In this document: positions 1 to 8,782 of the stretch, one piece after another
Layout: each line of letters begins with the position of its first letter
How positions within the stretch are numbered: the stretch's first letter is position 1
Origin: CAWABB01 sp963780165
Lineage (GTDB): Bacteria; Bacteroidota; Ignavibacteria; UBA10030; UBA6906
NCBI GenBank assembly: GCA_963780165.1
Contig: CAWABB010000002.1
Location: 1-64,000, forward strand
Direction of reading: 5' to 3'
DNA length: 64,000 bases
Notes under the pieces: model-generated
Database searches by the model: none
Told to the model about the DNA's origin: nothing
Seen by the model: only the letters and a program-made list of their open reading frames with translations
Translations under genes and position numbers: made by a program

Positions 1-46
1 TCATCAGAAGAAGGATCAAGAGTGTACCTCTCCTGTCGGTTTCCTA

Positions 47-75
47 TTGACACGGAACAAATATCTCTGTACAAT
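47..75 (+). promoter_or_regulatory. Sigma-70-type promoter of the xylan locus
   Basis: A perfect -35 box TTGACA (47-52) and a near-consensus -10 box TACAAT (70-75) are separated by exactly 17 bp. The promoter points to the GPH transporter, whose start lies about 300 bp downstream, so the leader would be long. A LacI-type palindrome begins at the last base of the -10 box. The boxes are read directly from sequence; use of the promoter is inferred. Confidence 0.65.
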
Positions 76-88
76 TGAATCGGTTCAA
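75..88. promoter_or_regulatory. LacI-family operator candidate
   Basis: TTGAATCGGTTCAA is a 14-bp palindrome with a single mismatch and the central CG typical of LacI-family operators. It overlaps the end of the -10 box, where a bound repressor would block initiation. The half site TTGAACC recurs at 9902-9908 in front of the lacI-type gene of this locus, which supports a cognate pair. Confidence 0.5.
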
Positions 89-375
89 GTCACATTGAAG
101 TGATACAAAATCCATCCGAAAAAGTGATCGGATCATCAACCACCCCCATCCTCACAAAGACCCGGAACCTTGACGAAGTGTCGAGGGGAGGGGCTCGATG
201 ATTCATGGGTTGTCGAGCCCGGCGATTCTGAGATACTGGCCGGAGATTTATCCCGTGATCACGATCAGGCCACGGTCACCCTCACCGTGGTCTGAAGCGA
301 CGGGCGAGTGTCTCCGGAGGCCGGGAATCTCCGCGTAACGGAAAGTCGTTCCATCCCACAATCATTGGAGTGATC

Positions 376-1752
376 GTGTCGACAACTGTCGAGAAACTCT
401 CGGTCAAAGAGAAGGTCGGCTACGCGCTCGGCGACACCGCCGCGAACTTCATCTTTCAGACCATGGTGATGTTCCAGCTCGCGTTCTACACCGACACATT
501 CGGCATCACGGCAGCGGCGGCGGGGACACTCCTGGTGGTCGTGCGGGTATGGGACGCGATTTTCGACCCGATTATGGGGGTGGTCGCTGATCGCACCAAG
601 ACGAAATGGGGGAAGTTCCGGCCATGGGTCCTCTGGACGGCGGTGCCGTTCGGCATCATGGGGTTCCTTACATTCGTCACGCCGGACTTCAGCGCGAGCG
701 GCAAGCTCATGTACGCGTACATCACGTACATCGTGCTGATGATGGTGTATTCGGCGAACAATCTCCCGTACTCCGCGCTGAGCGGCGTGATGACCGGAGA
801 CCAGGGTGAACGGACCAGCCTCTCGTCATACCGGTTCGTGTTCGCCATGCTTGCGCAGCTCATCATCCAGGGGCTGGCGTTGCCGATGGTAAGCTATTTC
901 GGCCAGGGCAGCAGCGCTCGCGGCTACCAGTATACGATGGCGATCTTTTCCACGCTCGCGGTGGGTTTCTTCGTCATCACGTTCCTGACGACGCGGGAGA
1001 GGATCCAGCCAGATCCCGCGCAAAGCGCCTCGCTCAAAGACCACGTGCGCGACCTCCGGAGGAACAAGCCGCTCCTCGTGATGTTCGTGCTCACCCTCAT
1101 ACTGTTCATCACGCTGGCGATGCGCGGGAGCGTGGTCTTCTACTATTTCCGGTACTTCGTCGCGGCGGACAACTACGAGAGCCTGTTCAGCCTCTTCAAC
1201 GTCTTCGGGACGGCGTCCACAATTGTGGGCATCTTCTTCTCGAAGCGTCTGGCGATGAAGTATGGCAAGAGGAATGTCTTCATCGGGGGGCTGGCGGGGA
1301 CGACGATTTGTACGGCACTATTCTACTTCATCCCTCCGACCGCGTTAACGGTGATGTTCGGCACCGAGATGCTCCGCCAGTTTGTGTATGGCTTCACGAT
1401 CCCCCTGCTCTGGGCTATGATGGCCGATGTCGCGGACTATTCCGAATGGAAGAACAAACGGCGGGCAACGGGGATGATATTCGCGGCGATCGTGTTTGCC
1501 CTGAAGGCCGGTCTGGGCTTCGGTGGCGCGATCACCGGATATGTGCTGTCGCTGTACGGGTATGAGCCCAACATGGCGCAGACGGCGACAACGCTGAACG
1601 GCATTCTGATGACAATGAGCATCTTCCCTGCGCTCACGTTCGGAGTGTGTGTCGTGTGCCTGTTCTTCTACGGGATCACGAAGGACACAGAAGGACAGAT
1701 GTCGCAGGAGCTCACCGAACGGCGACGAGGGTTCGCTGGCCAGCCGGCGTGA
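376..1752 (+). CDS. GPH-family sugar:cation symporter
   Basis: Inner-membrane transporter of the glycoside-pentoside-hexuronide:cation symporter family (XynT/YicJ-like), about 458 residues with 12 predicted membrane segments. The N-terminus has the family hallmark, with GYALGD near residue 15 followed by a DPIMG-ADRTKTKWGKFRPW loop between the second and third segments. GTG at 376 is chosen as the start because GGAG lies 5 nt upstream; a GTG at 370 overlaps that ribosome site. First gene of a xylan locus, so the likely cargo is a xylo-oligosaccharide, possibly one carrying glucuronate. The substrate is inferred from context. The promoter and LacI operator candidate lie about 300 bp upstream. 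Confidence 0.85.
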   Translation: MSTTVEKLSVKEKVGYALGDTAANFIFQTMVMFQLAFYTDTFGITAAAAGTLLVVVRVWDAIFDPIMGVVADRTKTKWGKFRPWVLWTAVPFGIMGFLTFVTPDFSASGKLMYAYITYIVLMMVYSANNLPYSALSGVMTGDQGERTSLSSYRFVFAMLAQLIIQGLALPMVSYFGQGSSARGYQYTMAIFSTLAVGFFVITFLTTRERIQPDPAQSASLKDHVRDLRRNKPLLVMFVLTLILFITLAMRGSVVFYYFRYFVAADNYESLFSLFNVFGTASTIVGIFFSKRLAMKYGKRNVFIGGLAGTTICTALFYFIPPTALTVMFGTEMLRQFVYGFTIPLLWAMMADVADYSEWKNKRRATGMIFAAIVFALKAGLGFGGAITGYVLSLYGYEPNMAQTATTLNGILMTMSIFPALTFGVCVVCLFFYGITKDTEGQMSQELTERRRGFAGQPA

Positions 1753-1847
1753 CCTGCCTCATGTCCGCCAGGAGCGTGGATGGTTTGGCCGACATCAAGT
1801 ATGTGCGAAAGTTGCTGATGATGAAGTAGTCTCCTCCAGGTACGAAT

Positions 1848-1877
1848 GCAGCCCGCCGGTCGAGACCGGCGGGCTGC
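1848..1877 (+). terminator. Strong 14-bp hairpin after transporter gene
   Basis: A perfect 14-bp stem (1848-1861 with 1864-1877) closes on a 2-nt GA turn about 95 bp after the transporter stop. No T run follows, so it may be a processing or stability hairpin rather than a classical intrinsic terminator. Confidence 0.4.
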
Positions 1878-1987
1878 ACTGTGTTCGTTGGAGGTGATGG
1901 CGATTGCTTTCGGGGATCTCCGTGGTGGTCTTCTCGGCGGGCTGACCGCAGAGGAAGGATCCCCGTCCATTCAACCGTGGAGGGCTC

Positions 1988-2926
1988 ATGACGCGGTATG
2001 TCACTTGTGTCGTGGTGGCGCTGTGTGTTTCATTTCCGCACGCTGTCGGACAGCATCAGGCTCAGACCGCGGTGCCTGACCCGTGGCCCGACTACGTTGC
2101 CGGCGAGTACAGCATTCAGGCGAACATCACATATGCCACGGCAAACAATATCCCGCTGAAACTTGACCTGTATCTCCCGGGAAAGAGACCTGTTCCGGTG
2201 CTTGTGCTCTTTCACGGGGGAGGATGGGTCGCGGGACAGAAGGAACGAAATGTTCTGCAGGTGCTTCCGTACCTGTCGCTCGGGTGGGCCGTCGTCAACG
2301 TCGAGTACCGTCTGGGCAACGTTTCGCCGGCGCCTGCGGCCGTCGAAGACTGCCTGTGCGCGCTTCGATGGGTGGGTAACCATGCCGCGGAGTACGGCTT
2401 TGACACGGCCAGAATCGTCACGACCGGCGGGTCGGCCGGCGGACATCTCGCGCTGATCACCGGGATGCTCCCGCCCGAATCGCCATTCTATCGCTCCTGC
2501 CCGACCGGCGATGAAACACGCTGGCGATCCGGGGCGGAACCGCGCGTGCGTGTCGCGGCCATCGTCAACTGGTTCGGAATCTGCGATATCGCGGACCTTC
2601 TTGACGGACCGAATGCGAAGCACTATGCGATCGAATGGTTCGGCAGCATGACAGATCCGAAGAATCTTGCGCGCCAGCTGTCGCCGCAGACCTATGCCGG
2701 CGGCGGCTCCCCACCCACCATCACGATTCACGGGGACCGGGACGACATCGTGCCCTACGCGCATGCGGTGAATCTCCATGCCGCGCTCGAGAAGGCCGGC
2801 GTCCCAAACAAGCTGGTCACCGTCAGCGGTGGCGGGCACGGGGGCTTTGACCGGAAGACGCTCGTGAGCAGTTTCGCCGCTATCCGGGATTTCCTTCGCG
2901 CGAACGGGATTCTGAGGCAGGAGTAG
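1988..2926 (+). CDS. Secreted alpha/beta-hydrolase (BD-FAE/esterase type)
   Basis: A 312-residue alpha/beta-hydrolase with an N-terminal signal peptide of about 22 residues, so probably exported. The oxyanion-hole motif HGGGW is near residue 77. The nucleophile elbow GGSAGG is near 147, the acid lies in HGDRDD near 250 and the histidine in GGGHGG near 284, so the triad is complete. This architecture matches the feruloyl/acetyl esterase-like bacterial group (BD-FAE, Aes-like). In a glucuronoxylan cluster it most likely removes acetyl or feruloyl groups from xylan side chains; that substrate is inferred. GGAGG stands 4 nt before the ATG. Transcribed with the transporter or from its own leader behind the 1848-1877 hairpin. 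Confidence 0.8.
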   Translation: MTRYVTCVVVALCVSFPHAVGQHQAQTAVPDPWPDYVAGEYSIQANITYATANNIPLKLDLYLPGKRPVPVLVLFHGGGWVAGQKERNVLQVLPYLSLGWAVVNVEYRLGNVSPAPAAVEDCLCALRWVGNHAAEYGFDTARIVTTGGSAGGHLALITGMLPPESPFYRSCPTGDETRWRSGAEPRVRVAAIVNWFGICDIADLLDGPNAKHYAIEWFGSMTDPKNLARQLSPQTYAGGGSPPTITIHGDRDDIVPYAHAVNLHAALEKAGVPNKLVTVSGGGHGGFDRKTLVSSFAAIRDFLRANGILRQE

Positions 2927-3074
2927 CATGTGATGGGAGCATCCTGTCGAGCCGCCCGGGGAGACATGGCGAGGCTTCTCTGTCAGCTCTGCCGGATGAG
3001 CGTTGTATCCCTCTTGATCTCGGAAATCAGCCCCACTCCCGTTTATCCCCAGAACATCAGCACAATTCCCCACT

Positions 3075-3248
3075 TGAGAAGACAGGGAACGGCAACCCGA
3101 GCGAGGCGATTGCGACGACGGGAACTGTCACCTGCTGGTGAAGAACGGACTGGTGAACAACTGGTTTACGGGTGACGCGGTCTTCACGAACGGTGGATTC
3201 GTAGAGACGCAGGAGCCTTCAAGTATCACGACATTTGTGTCGGAGTGA
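3075..3248 (+). pseudogene. C-terminal remnant of a secreted protein, possibly a glycosidase
   Basis: Frame 3138-3248 reads GNCHLLVKNG, then VNNWFTGDAVFTNGGF and ends EPSSITTFVSE before a TGA. It has no usable start, and the frame upstream degrades into arginine-rich nonsense. The ending ITTFV resembles the last strand of GH30-like xylanases and some carbohydrate-binding beta domains. The stretch sits between two xylan genes, so a decayed xylanase tail is plausible. I see only about 40 credible codons, and the family assignment is weak. Confidence 0.3.
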
Positions 3249-3409
3249 ACGCCAACTGTCCAGGGTTGATTATGAATCTCTCCACGCCCCCGCAACTCCG
3301 GCCCGGCCGCAGGGCGGTTCTGAACACCTTCCCGGCCCTGGATGGCATCTCCAATCCGCCGTGGACCGGTACCGCACGCCACCGCCTCGCGATCCTGACG
3401 CGCATCAGG

Positions 3410-4231
3410 GTGGACCATCGCAGCGCCCTCCTCCACCTGCTTTCGGCGATGCTCCTTCTGGCGGCCGCAGCGGTCGAGTCCGCCAGCCAGGAAGAGGGGC
3501 CCTGGCGTGGGAAGACGTGTGCGGTCGTCCTCACCTATGACGATGCGCTGAACGTCCATCTGGACAACACACTTCCCCTGCTGGATTCTCTCGGATTCAG
3601 GGCCACCTTCTACATTTCCGGCTACTTTCCGGGTTTCAGGGGAAGGGTGGATGAATGGAGCGCGGCTGCCAGGCGCGGACACGAGCTGGGCAACCACACG
3701 CTCTTCCATCCGTGTGTCGGTGGGACTGCCGGACGTGAATGGGTACAGCCTGAGTACGACCTGACCACCTACACCACCCGGCGGCTCCTGGATGAGATTC
3801 GCATGGCGCAAACGCTCCTGGGGATCATGGATGGCGGGAAGCCAAGGACATTTGCTTACCCGTGCGGGGATACGACAGCAGGCGGATCCTCGTACGTGGA
3901 GGCGATCAGGAAGGAATTTCCGGGCGCTCGCGGTGTTGGGCATGAGCTGCAGAGGCTGGACGAGATCGATCCGTACAACGTAGGCTCGTTTGTCGTTGAA
4001 GGGCAGTCCGGAGACGAGCTCATACGGCGTGTCCGGGAGGGGGCAGCCCGAAACGCGCTGGTGGTCTTTCTCTTCCACGGTGTCGGCGGGGAGCATTCGA
4101 TGAACGTGTCATTGGAAGCTCACCGGAAGCTCCTGATGTATCTCAAGGAGAGGGAAGAGGAGATCTGGGTCGCGCCCCTTGTCGACGTGGTGATGTTTCT
4201 CCGTGAACGCGGATCGATGGCACCGCGATAG
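3410..4231 (+). CDS. Polysaccharide deacetylase (CE4/NodB-like), exported
   Basis: A NodB-fold deacetylase. Motif 1 appears as TYDDA (family TFDDG), followed by RATFYISG. Motif 2 appears as GHELGNHTLFHP, with the two metal histidines. A late HGVGGEHS provides the C-terminal histidine. CE4 enzymes de-acetylate xylan or chitin-type polymers; xylan is favoured here by the neighbours. The start is uncertain. GTG at 3410 gives a clean signal peptide (LLHLLSAMLLLAAAAVESAS), but the frame is open back to GTG 3245 and ATG 3272, which would add a proline/arginine-rich leader unlike a signal sequence. Those early codons overlap the decayed gene end just upstream. Confidence 0.75.
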   Translation: MDHRSALLHLLSAMLLLAAAAVESASQEEGPWRGKTCAVVLTYDDALNVHLDNTLPLLDSLGFRATFYISGYFPGFRGRVDEWSAAARRGHELGNHTLFHPCVGGTAGREWVQPEYDLTTYTTRRLLDEIRMAQTLLGIMDGGKPRTFAYPCGDTTAGGSSYVEAIRKEFPGARGVGHELQRLDEIDPYNVGSFVVEGQSGDELIRRVREGAARNALVVFLFHGVGGEHSMNVSLEAHRKLLMYLKEREEEIWVAPLVDVVMFLRERGSMAPR

Positions 4232-4318
4232 GGCACAGATCTTTGAATCCGGCTCCGGGCTGGCCCGTGTGGCCGGCCCACGCTATGTTGTGAAGGTCAG
4301 GAAGGGAGTGCTGCTGAA

Positions 4319-5644
4319 ATGACAATCCCGGTGCTTCCATCGGCCATACTGTCGACGGTCGCCGCGTTCCTCTGCATGTCCCCGGGCGTGGACTCCGTGG
4401 CGGCGCACGGTTCAGGCACGCCGGAGCGATCCGGCGGTTCGGCGATGTCATCCCCGACCACGAGCCAGGGGGCGTATATCGACGGGGTGTATCCGAACCT
4501 GTTCACCGAGCTGCTCGGCACACGGCCGGAGGCGGTGAAGGCAAGGGTGGATTCGGCCTTCCATCAGCTCTTCTACGGAGACAGCATCTCAGAACGTGTC
4601 TATTATCCTGTGGGGCGGGATATGGCGTACATCGAAGACGTCGGGAATGGCGATGTACGGACCGAGGGGATGTCGTACGGGATGATGGTCGCCGTGCAGA
4701 TGGACCGGAAGGACGAGTTTGATCGTCTGTGGACGTGGGCAAAGACCCACATGTGGTTCGCTTCCGGACCGCGCAGAGGATACTTTGCGTGGCACTGCAG
4801 GCTGGACGGGAGCAAACTGGATTCCACGGCGGCCTCCGACGGCGAGGAATGGTTCGTCACAAGCCTGTTCTTCGCTTCCGCACGCTGGGGGGACGGGCCC
4901 GGAATCTTCGCGTACAGGGACGAAGCGAACGCGATCCTGCACACCATGCTGCACAAAGAGTCGGAGGCCCGGCGCGACGGCATCACAAACATGTTTGATG
5001 CCGACGAGAAGCTTGTGGTCTTTGTGCCGGAGGTCCCCGGCAACAGGTTCACGGACCCGTCGTATCAGGTCCCCCATTACCTCGAACTCTGGGGGCGCTG
5101 GGCTGCGAAGGACAACCGGTTCTGGTGCGATGCGGCGGCCGAGGGCCGGCGGCTTCTGCGCAGGGCGGCACATCCGGTGACGGGCCTGTTCCCGGACTAC
5201 TCTGGATTCGACGGGAAGCCTGTCAGCCCGTTCGGGGGAGGACACGGGGATTTTCGGTTCGACGCGTGGCGCGTCTCGATGAACAGCGCGATGGACTGGG
5301 TCTGGTTCAGGCGGGATGCCTGGGCCGTGGAGCAGTCGAACAGGCTGCTCGATTTCTTCCATGCGGAGGGGGTCCGGACACACGGCAACCAGTACACGCT
5401 GGACGGAAAGAGGCTGGCTGAGGCCCACAGCGCCGGGCTGGTCGCGATGAACGCGGTCGCGGCCCTTGCCGCCACCGGCGCGAACCGAAGGGACTTCGTC
5501 GAAGAGTTCTGGAGGACCCCGATCCCGTCGGGGTTCTACAGGTACTACGACGGCATGCTCTATATGCTTGCCCTCCTGCAGGTGAGCGGGAATTTCAGAA
5601 TCTATGACCCCACGGGGAGAGTCGTCCCGGGCTGTCCGGACTGA
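4319..5644 (+). CDS. GH8 reducing-end xylose-releasing exo-oligoxylanase-like enzyme
   Basis: A 441-residue glycoside hydrolase family 8 protein. The N-terminal part resembles a signal sequence. The (alpha/alpha)6 domain starts near residue 50 with YPNLFTELLG and carries the catalytic acid in RTEGMSYGMM near residue 120. It continues with FAWHCRLDG and DGEEWFVTSLFFASARWG. These match Rex-type GH8 enzymes, which remove xylose from the reducing end of xylo-oligosaccharides, better than GH8 cellulases. Motif recognition places it in GH8; the Rex specificity is inferred from family resemblance and the xylan context. GGGAG lies 12-16 nt ahead of the ATG. The GH115 gene follows after 15 bp, so the two are probably co-transcribed. 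Confidence 0.85.
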   Translation: MTIPVLPSAILSTVAAFLCMSPGVDSVAAHGSGTPERSGGSAMSSPTTSQGAYIDGVYPNLFTELLGTRPEAVKARVDSAFHQLFYGDSISERVYYPVGRDMAYIEDVGNGDVRTEGMSYGMMVAVQMDRKDEFDRLWTWAKTHMWFASGPRRGYFAWHCRLDGSKLDSTAASDGEEWFVTSLFFASARWGDGPGIFAYRDEANAILHTMLHKESEARRDGITNMFDADEKLVVFVPEVPGNRFTDPSYQVPHYLELWGRWAAKDNRFWCDAAAEGRRLLRRAAHPVTGLFPDYSGFDGKPVSPFGGGHGDFRFDAWRVSMNSAMDWVWFRRDAWAVEQSNRLLDFFHAEGVRTHGNQYTLDGKRLAEAHSAGLVAMNAVAALAATGANRRDFVEEFWRTPIPSGFYRYYDGMLYMLALLQVSGNFRIYDPTGRVVPGCPD

Positions 5645-5659
5645 GGAGCGATCGGCGTC

Positions 5660-8626
5660 ATGAACACAACCCGGGACTTCTTCCGGTGGCTGGTGTTGCC
5701 GTGCTGCCTCGCGACGTCGTGCGCCGCCGCCGGGATCGGAGATGCATCGCTGGTCCGGTTCGAGAGGATACGGGAGGGGTTCCCTCTCTCGGCCCAGGGA
5801 AGGTCCGTGCCGCTCTGTGCGAGTTCCTCGGACTTCCCGGGCGTCCTGCGAGTTCTGAAACTCTTCCAGCAGGACATTGGCGCTGTCACCGGCAGGGCGC
5901 CTGAGATCGTCACATCCGGGCTGCCTGCTGCGAGGGAGATTGTGCTCGTCGGTACGCTTGGTCGGAGCCAGCATATCGACGCGCTGGTTCGGGCAGGGAA
6001 GGTCAATGTCGAGGGAGTCGGAGGGCAGTGGGAGACTTCGGTGGCGCAGGTAGTCGAGAAACCGTTCCCGGGCGTTGACCGGGCGCTCGTCATCGCCGGA
6101 AGCGACAAGCGGGGCACCATCTACGGGATGCTCGATCTCTCCGAGCATATCGGCGTCTCGCCCTGGTACTGGTGGGCCGACGTGCCGGTGAAGGAGCACA
6201 GGGACCTGTTCGTTCTACCAGGGCGGCACGTTCTCGGCCCCCCTTCGGTCAAGTACCGCGGGATCTTCCTGAACGACGAGTGGCCCTCACTGACCAACTG
6301 GGTGCGCGCGAAGTACGGCGATGTCGCTCCGGGCGAGGACCCGCCCGTGCCCCCGGGCGTGGCCAACTACGGACACGGGTTCTACGAACGGATATTCGAA
6401 GTGCTGCTGCGGCTGAAGGCCAATTACCTCTGGCCCGCAATGTGGAACAACGCATTCAACGAGGACGATCCACTGAATCCGGAGCTCGCGGACGAGTACG
6501 GCATCGTTATGGGCACCTCCCATCAGGAACCGATGCTGCGGGCGCAGAAGGAGTGGGACCGGAGGTTTAAGGATACGCTCGGCAGCTGGAACTACGCACG
6601 CCATCCGGATGTCCTCGAGCGATTCTGGCGCGATGGCATCCGGCGCAACAGGAACAAGGAGAGCATCGTCACCTTAGGGCTTCGCGGCGCGGACGACACG
6701 CCGATGGCTCCCGGCGGTCCGAAGGAGAATATGGCCCTCCTCGAGAAGATCCTCGACGTGCAGCGGAAGATCCTCGCGGAGGAGGTGAATCCGGATGTTG
6801 GCAAGATCCCGCAGATGTGGTGTCTCTACAAAGAGGTGCTGGGATTCTACAATGCGGGCATGCGGGTTCCCGACGATGTGACGCTTCTCTGGCCTGACGA
6901 CAACTGGGGAAACAACCGGCGGCTCCCGACGGCGGAGGAGCGCAAGCGGAGCGGCGGGGCGGGGATCTACTATCACTTCGACTACCACGGCGGTCCGCGG
7001 AGTTATCAGTGGCTCAACACCAATCCGATCGCGAAGATATGGGAGCAGATGTCGCTCGCGAAGGAGTACGGCGCCGACAGGATCTGGATCGTCAATGTGG
7101 GGCACTTCAAGGGGTACGAGATCCCCATGGAGTACCTCATGACGCTTGCGTGGAACACCTCCCGGTGGGGTGCCGACAGGATCAACGAGTACACGCGTCT
7201 CTGGGCGGAGCGGGAGTTCGGACCCGCGAACGCCGCCGAGATCGCCGACATCGTCGGGAAATATACGAAGTACAATGGCCGGAGGAAGCCGGAATTGCTG
7301 AGCCCGACGACATACAGCCTCGTGAACTACCACGAGGGGGAGAACGTCGTGGCCGAGTTCAAGGATATCACGCGCAGGGCAGAAGCGATTTCCGCCGCGC
7401 TCGCGCCGGCGGACCGGGACGCATTCTACGGGCTTGTCCTGTTCCCCGCGAAAGCGAGCTCGCTGGTGAACGAACTCTACGTTTCCGCGGGAACGCATGC
7501 CCTCTACGCGAAACAGGGCCGCTCCGCTACGAACACCTTGGCGGACGAGACACGGGCCCTGTTCACGGCCGACACGGCGCTCATGGGCCATTACAACAGG
7601 GAATTTGTCGGTGGCAAGTGGGACCATTTCATGGATCAGCCCCACCTTGGATACACCAGCTGGCAGGACCCCCCTGAAAACAGCCTTCGTGCGACCCCGC
7701 TTCAGAAAATCGACGTACCCGACGAAGCCGGGCTGGGAGTCGCCGTTGAGGGGTCCGAGGCGGCATGGCCGGGCTTCGGGTGGAATGCCGTGCTCCCGGT
7801 CTTCGACCCATTCAAGGCGCAGAGGCGGATGATCGAAGTGTTCAACAGGGGCAGGACCCCGTTCGGGTTTACCGCAAGCGCCGATAAACCGTGGATCGGG
7901 CTGTCGGCCCGGGCCGGGGAGGTCGCTCAACAAGCGCGCATCTGGATAACCATCGACTGGAATACCCTTCCCCGCGGGGAGACCGGCGGCTCCGTCACCG
8001 TGAACGGAGCCGGCAGCAGCGCGACGGTATTCGTTGTCGTTTCTCCGATGGCCCAGTTCGTCCCGGATTCGCGTCCAGCCTTTCTCGAAGGCGACGGGGT
8101 CGTCTCCATGGAGGCCGCACACCATACGCGCCTTACCCGGCACGGCTCCAGCCGCTGGATCCACATCGAGGACTACGGACACACGCTCTCTGCGCTGCGG
8201 GCGACATCTGATGTAAACGCGCCTGCAGCCGTTCCCGGGAAAGATTCCCCGTGCATTGAGTACAGGATGTACCTGATGACACCCGGAAAAGTCGAAGTCA
8301 CAGGGATATTCGGGGCGACATTGAATTTCCTCCCCGGGAGGGATCTGCGGTATGCGGTCTCGTTCGATGATGCGCCGCCGGAACCTGTGACGCTGGTGCC
8401 GAAGGAGTTCATCGCGCAGCACGACAACATGGACTGGGAGAAGACTGTCGCGGCCAACGCCCGGTACAGCACAACCTCCCACCAGATCGCGCTGGCCGGA
8501 TATCACACGCTGAAGATCTGGATGGTAGATCCGGGTGTCGTCCTCCAGAAGGTTGTGGTGAACACGGGAGGTCTGAGGCCGAGCTACCTGGGCCCCCCCG
8601 AGAGCTTTCGGCAGCCGGCGAAGTAG
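5660..8626 (+). CDS. GH115 xylan alpha-1,2-glucuronidase
   Basis: A 988-residue protein with a signal peptide, the usual size for GH115. After an N-terminal domain with IVLVGTLGRSQHID it shows GSDKRGTIYGMLDLSE, SPWYWWADVPV, KYRGIFLNDEWPSL and LLRLKANYLWPAMWNNAF, which are signature GH115 segments. GIYYHFDYHGGPRSYQW near residue 435 and an open C-terminal beta-sandwich follow. These enzymes cut (4-O-methyl)glucuronic acid from internal and terminal xylose units of glucuronoxylan. The family is certain from sequence; periplasmic or surface location is inferred from the signal peptide. GGAG lies 10 nt before the ATG. A uxuA remnant begins 6 nt after the stop in the same frame. Confidence 0.93.
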   Translation: MNTTRDFFRWLVLPCCLATSCAAAGIGDASLVRFERIREGFPLSAQGRSVPLCASSSDFPGVLRVLKLFQQDIGAVTGRAPEIVTSGLPAAREIVLVGTLGRSQHIDALVRAGKVNVEGVGGQWETSVAQVVEKPFPGVDRALVIAGSDKRGTIYGMLDLSEHIGVSPWYWWADVPVKEHRDLFVLPGRHVLGPPSVKYRGIFLNDEWPSLTNWVRAKYGDVAPGEDPPVPPGVANYGHGFYERIFEVLLRLKANYLWPAMWNNAFNEDDPLNPELADEYGIVMGTSHQEPMLRAQKEWDRRFKDTLGSWNYARHPDVLERFWRDGIRRNRNKESIVTLGLRGADDTPMAPGGPKENMALLEKILDVQRKILAEEVNPDVGKIPQMWCLYKEVLGFYNAGMRVPDDVTLLWPDDNWGNNRRLPTAEERKRSGGAGIYYHFDYHGGPRSYQWLNTNPIAKIWEQMSLAKEYGADRIWIVNVGHFKGYEIPMEYLMTLAWNTSRWGADRINEYTRLWAEREFGPANAAEIADIVGKYTKYNGRRKPELLSPTTYSLVNYHEGENVVAEFKDITRRAEAISAALAPADRDAFYGLVLFPAKASSLVNELYVSAGTHALYAKQGRSATNTLADETRALFTADTALMGHYNREFVGGKWDHFMDQPHLGYTSWQDPPENSLRATPLQKIDVPDEAGLGVAVEGSEAAWPGFGWNAVLPVFDPFKAQRRMIEVFNRGRTPFGFTASADKPWIGLSARAGEVAQQARIWITIDWNTLPRGETGGSVTVNGAGSSATVFVVVSPMAQFVPDSRPAFLEGDGVVSMEAAHHTRLTRHGSSRWIHIEDYGHTLSALRATSDVNAPAAVPGKDSPCIEYRMYLMTPGKVEVTGIFGATLNFLPGRDLRYAVSFDDAPPEPVTLVPKEFIAQHDNMDWEKTVAANARYSTTSHQIALAGYHTLKIWMVDPGVVLQKVVVNTGGLRPSYLGPPESFRQPAK

Positions 8627-8782
8627 CTCCTTATGCCGTTCCGGCCAGACCACGGCCACCTGATGCATCCCGAAATGCACCGGAAGGGTGTCTATCCGGG
8701 CTACTCGCTCTTTGGGAGAATGCGGGGGCTGGCCGAACTGCGCGGCCTGGGACTCGGGATCAGGCAGTCGCTTGCCGTCTAG
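8627..8782 (+). pseudogene. uxuA: C-terminal fragment of mannonate dehydratase UxuA
   Basis: ATG 8633 to TAG 8782 encodes only 49 residues: FRPDHGHLMHPE, then GVYPGYSLFGRMRGLAELRG and GLGIRQSLAV. This is the conserved C-terminus of mannonate dehydratase (typically RPDHGHQM, then NPGYS-IGRLKGLAELRG). The catalytic N-terminal 300 residues or more are missing, and the fragment lies directly behind, and in frame with, the GH115 stop. UxuA acts in glucuronate catabolism, downstream of what GH115 releases. I read it as a deletion scar in which an original GH115-uxuA region lost most of uxuA. A working copy would have to lie elsewhere in the genome. Confidence 0.7.

Noticed and set aside
2030..3073. 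Long reverse open frame (347 codons) opposite the esterase gene
   Set aside because: It lies antisense to a gene with a complete catalytic triad and has no family resemblance or ribosome site. GC-rich shadow frame.
6674..8680. Reverse open frame of 668 codons opposite GH115
   Set aside because: Arginine-, valine- and histidine-rich, no domain, entirely antisense to a clear GH115 gene.
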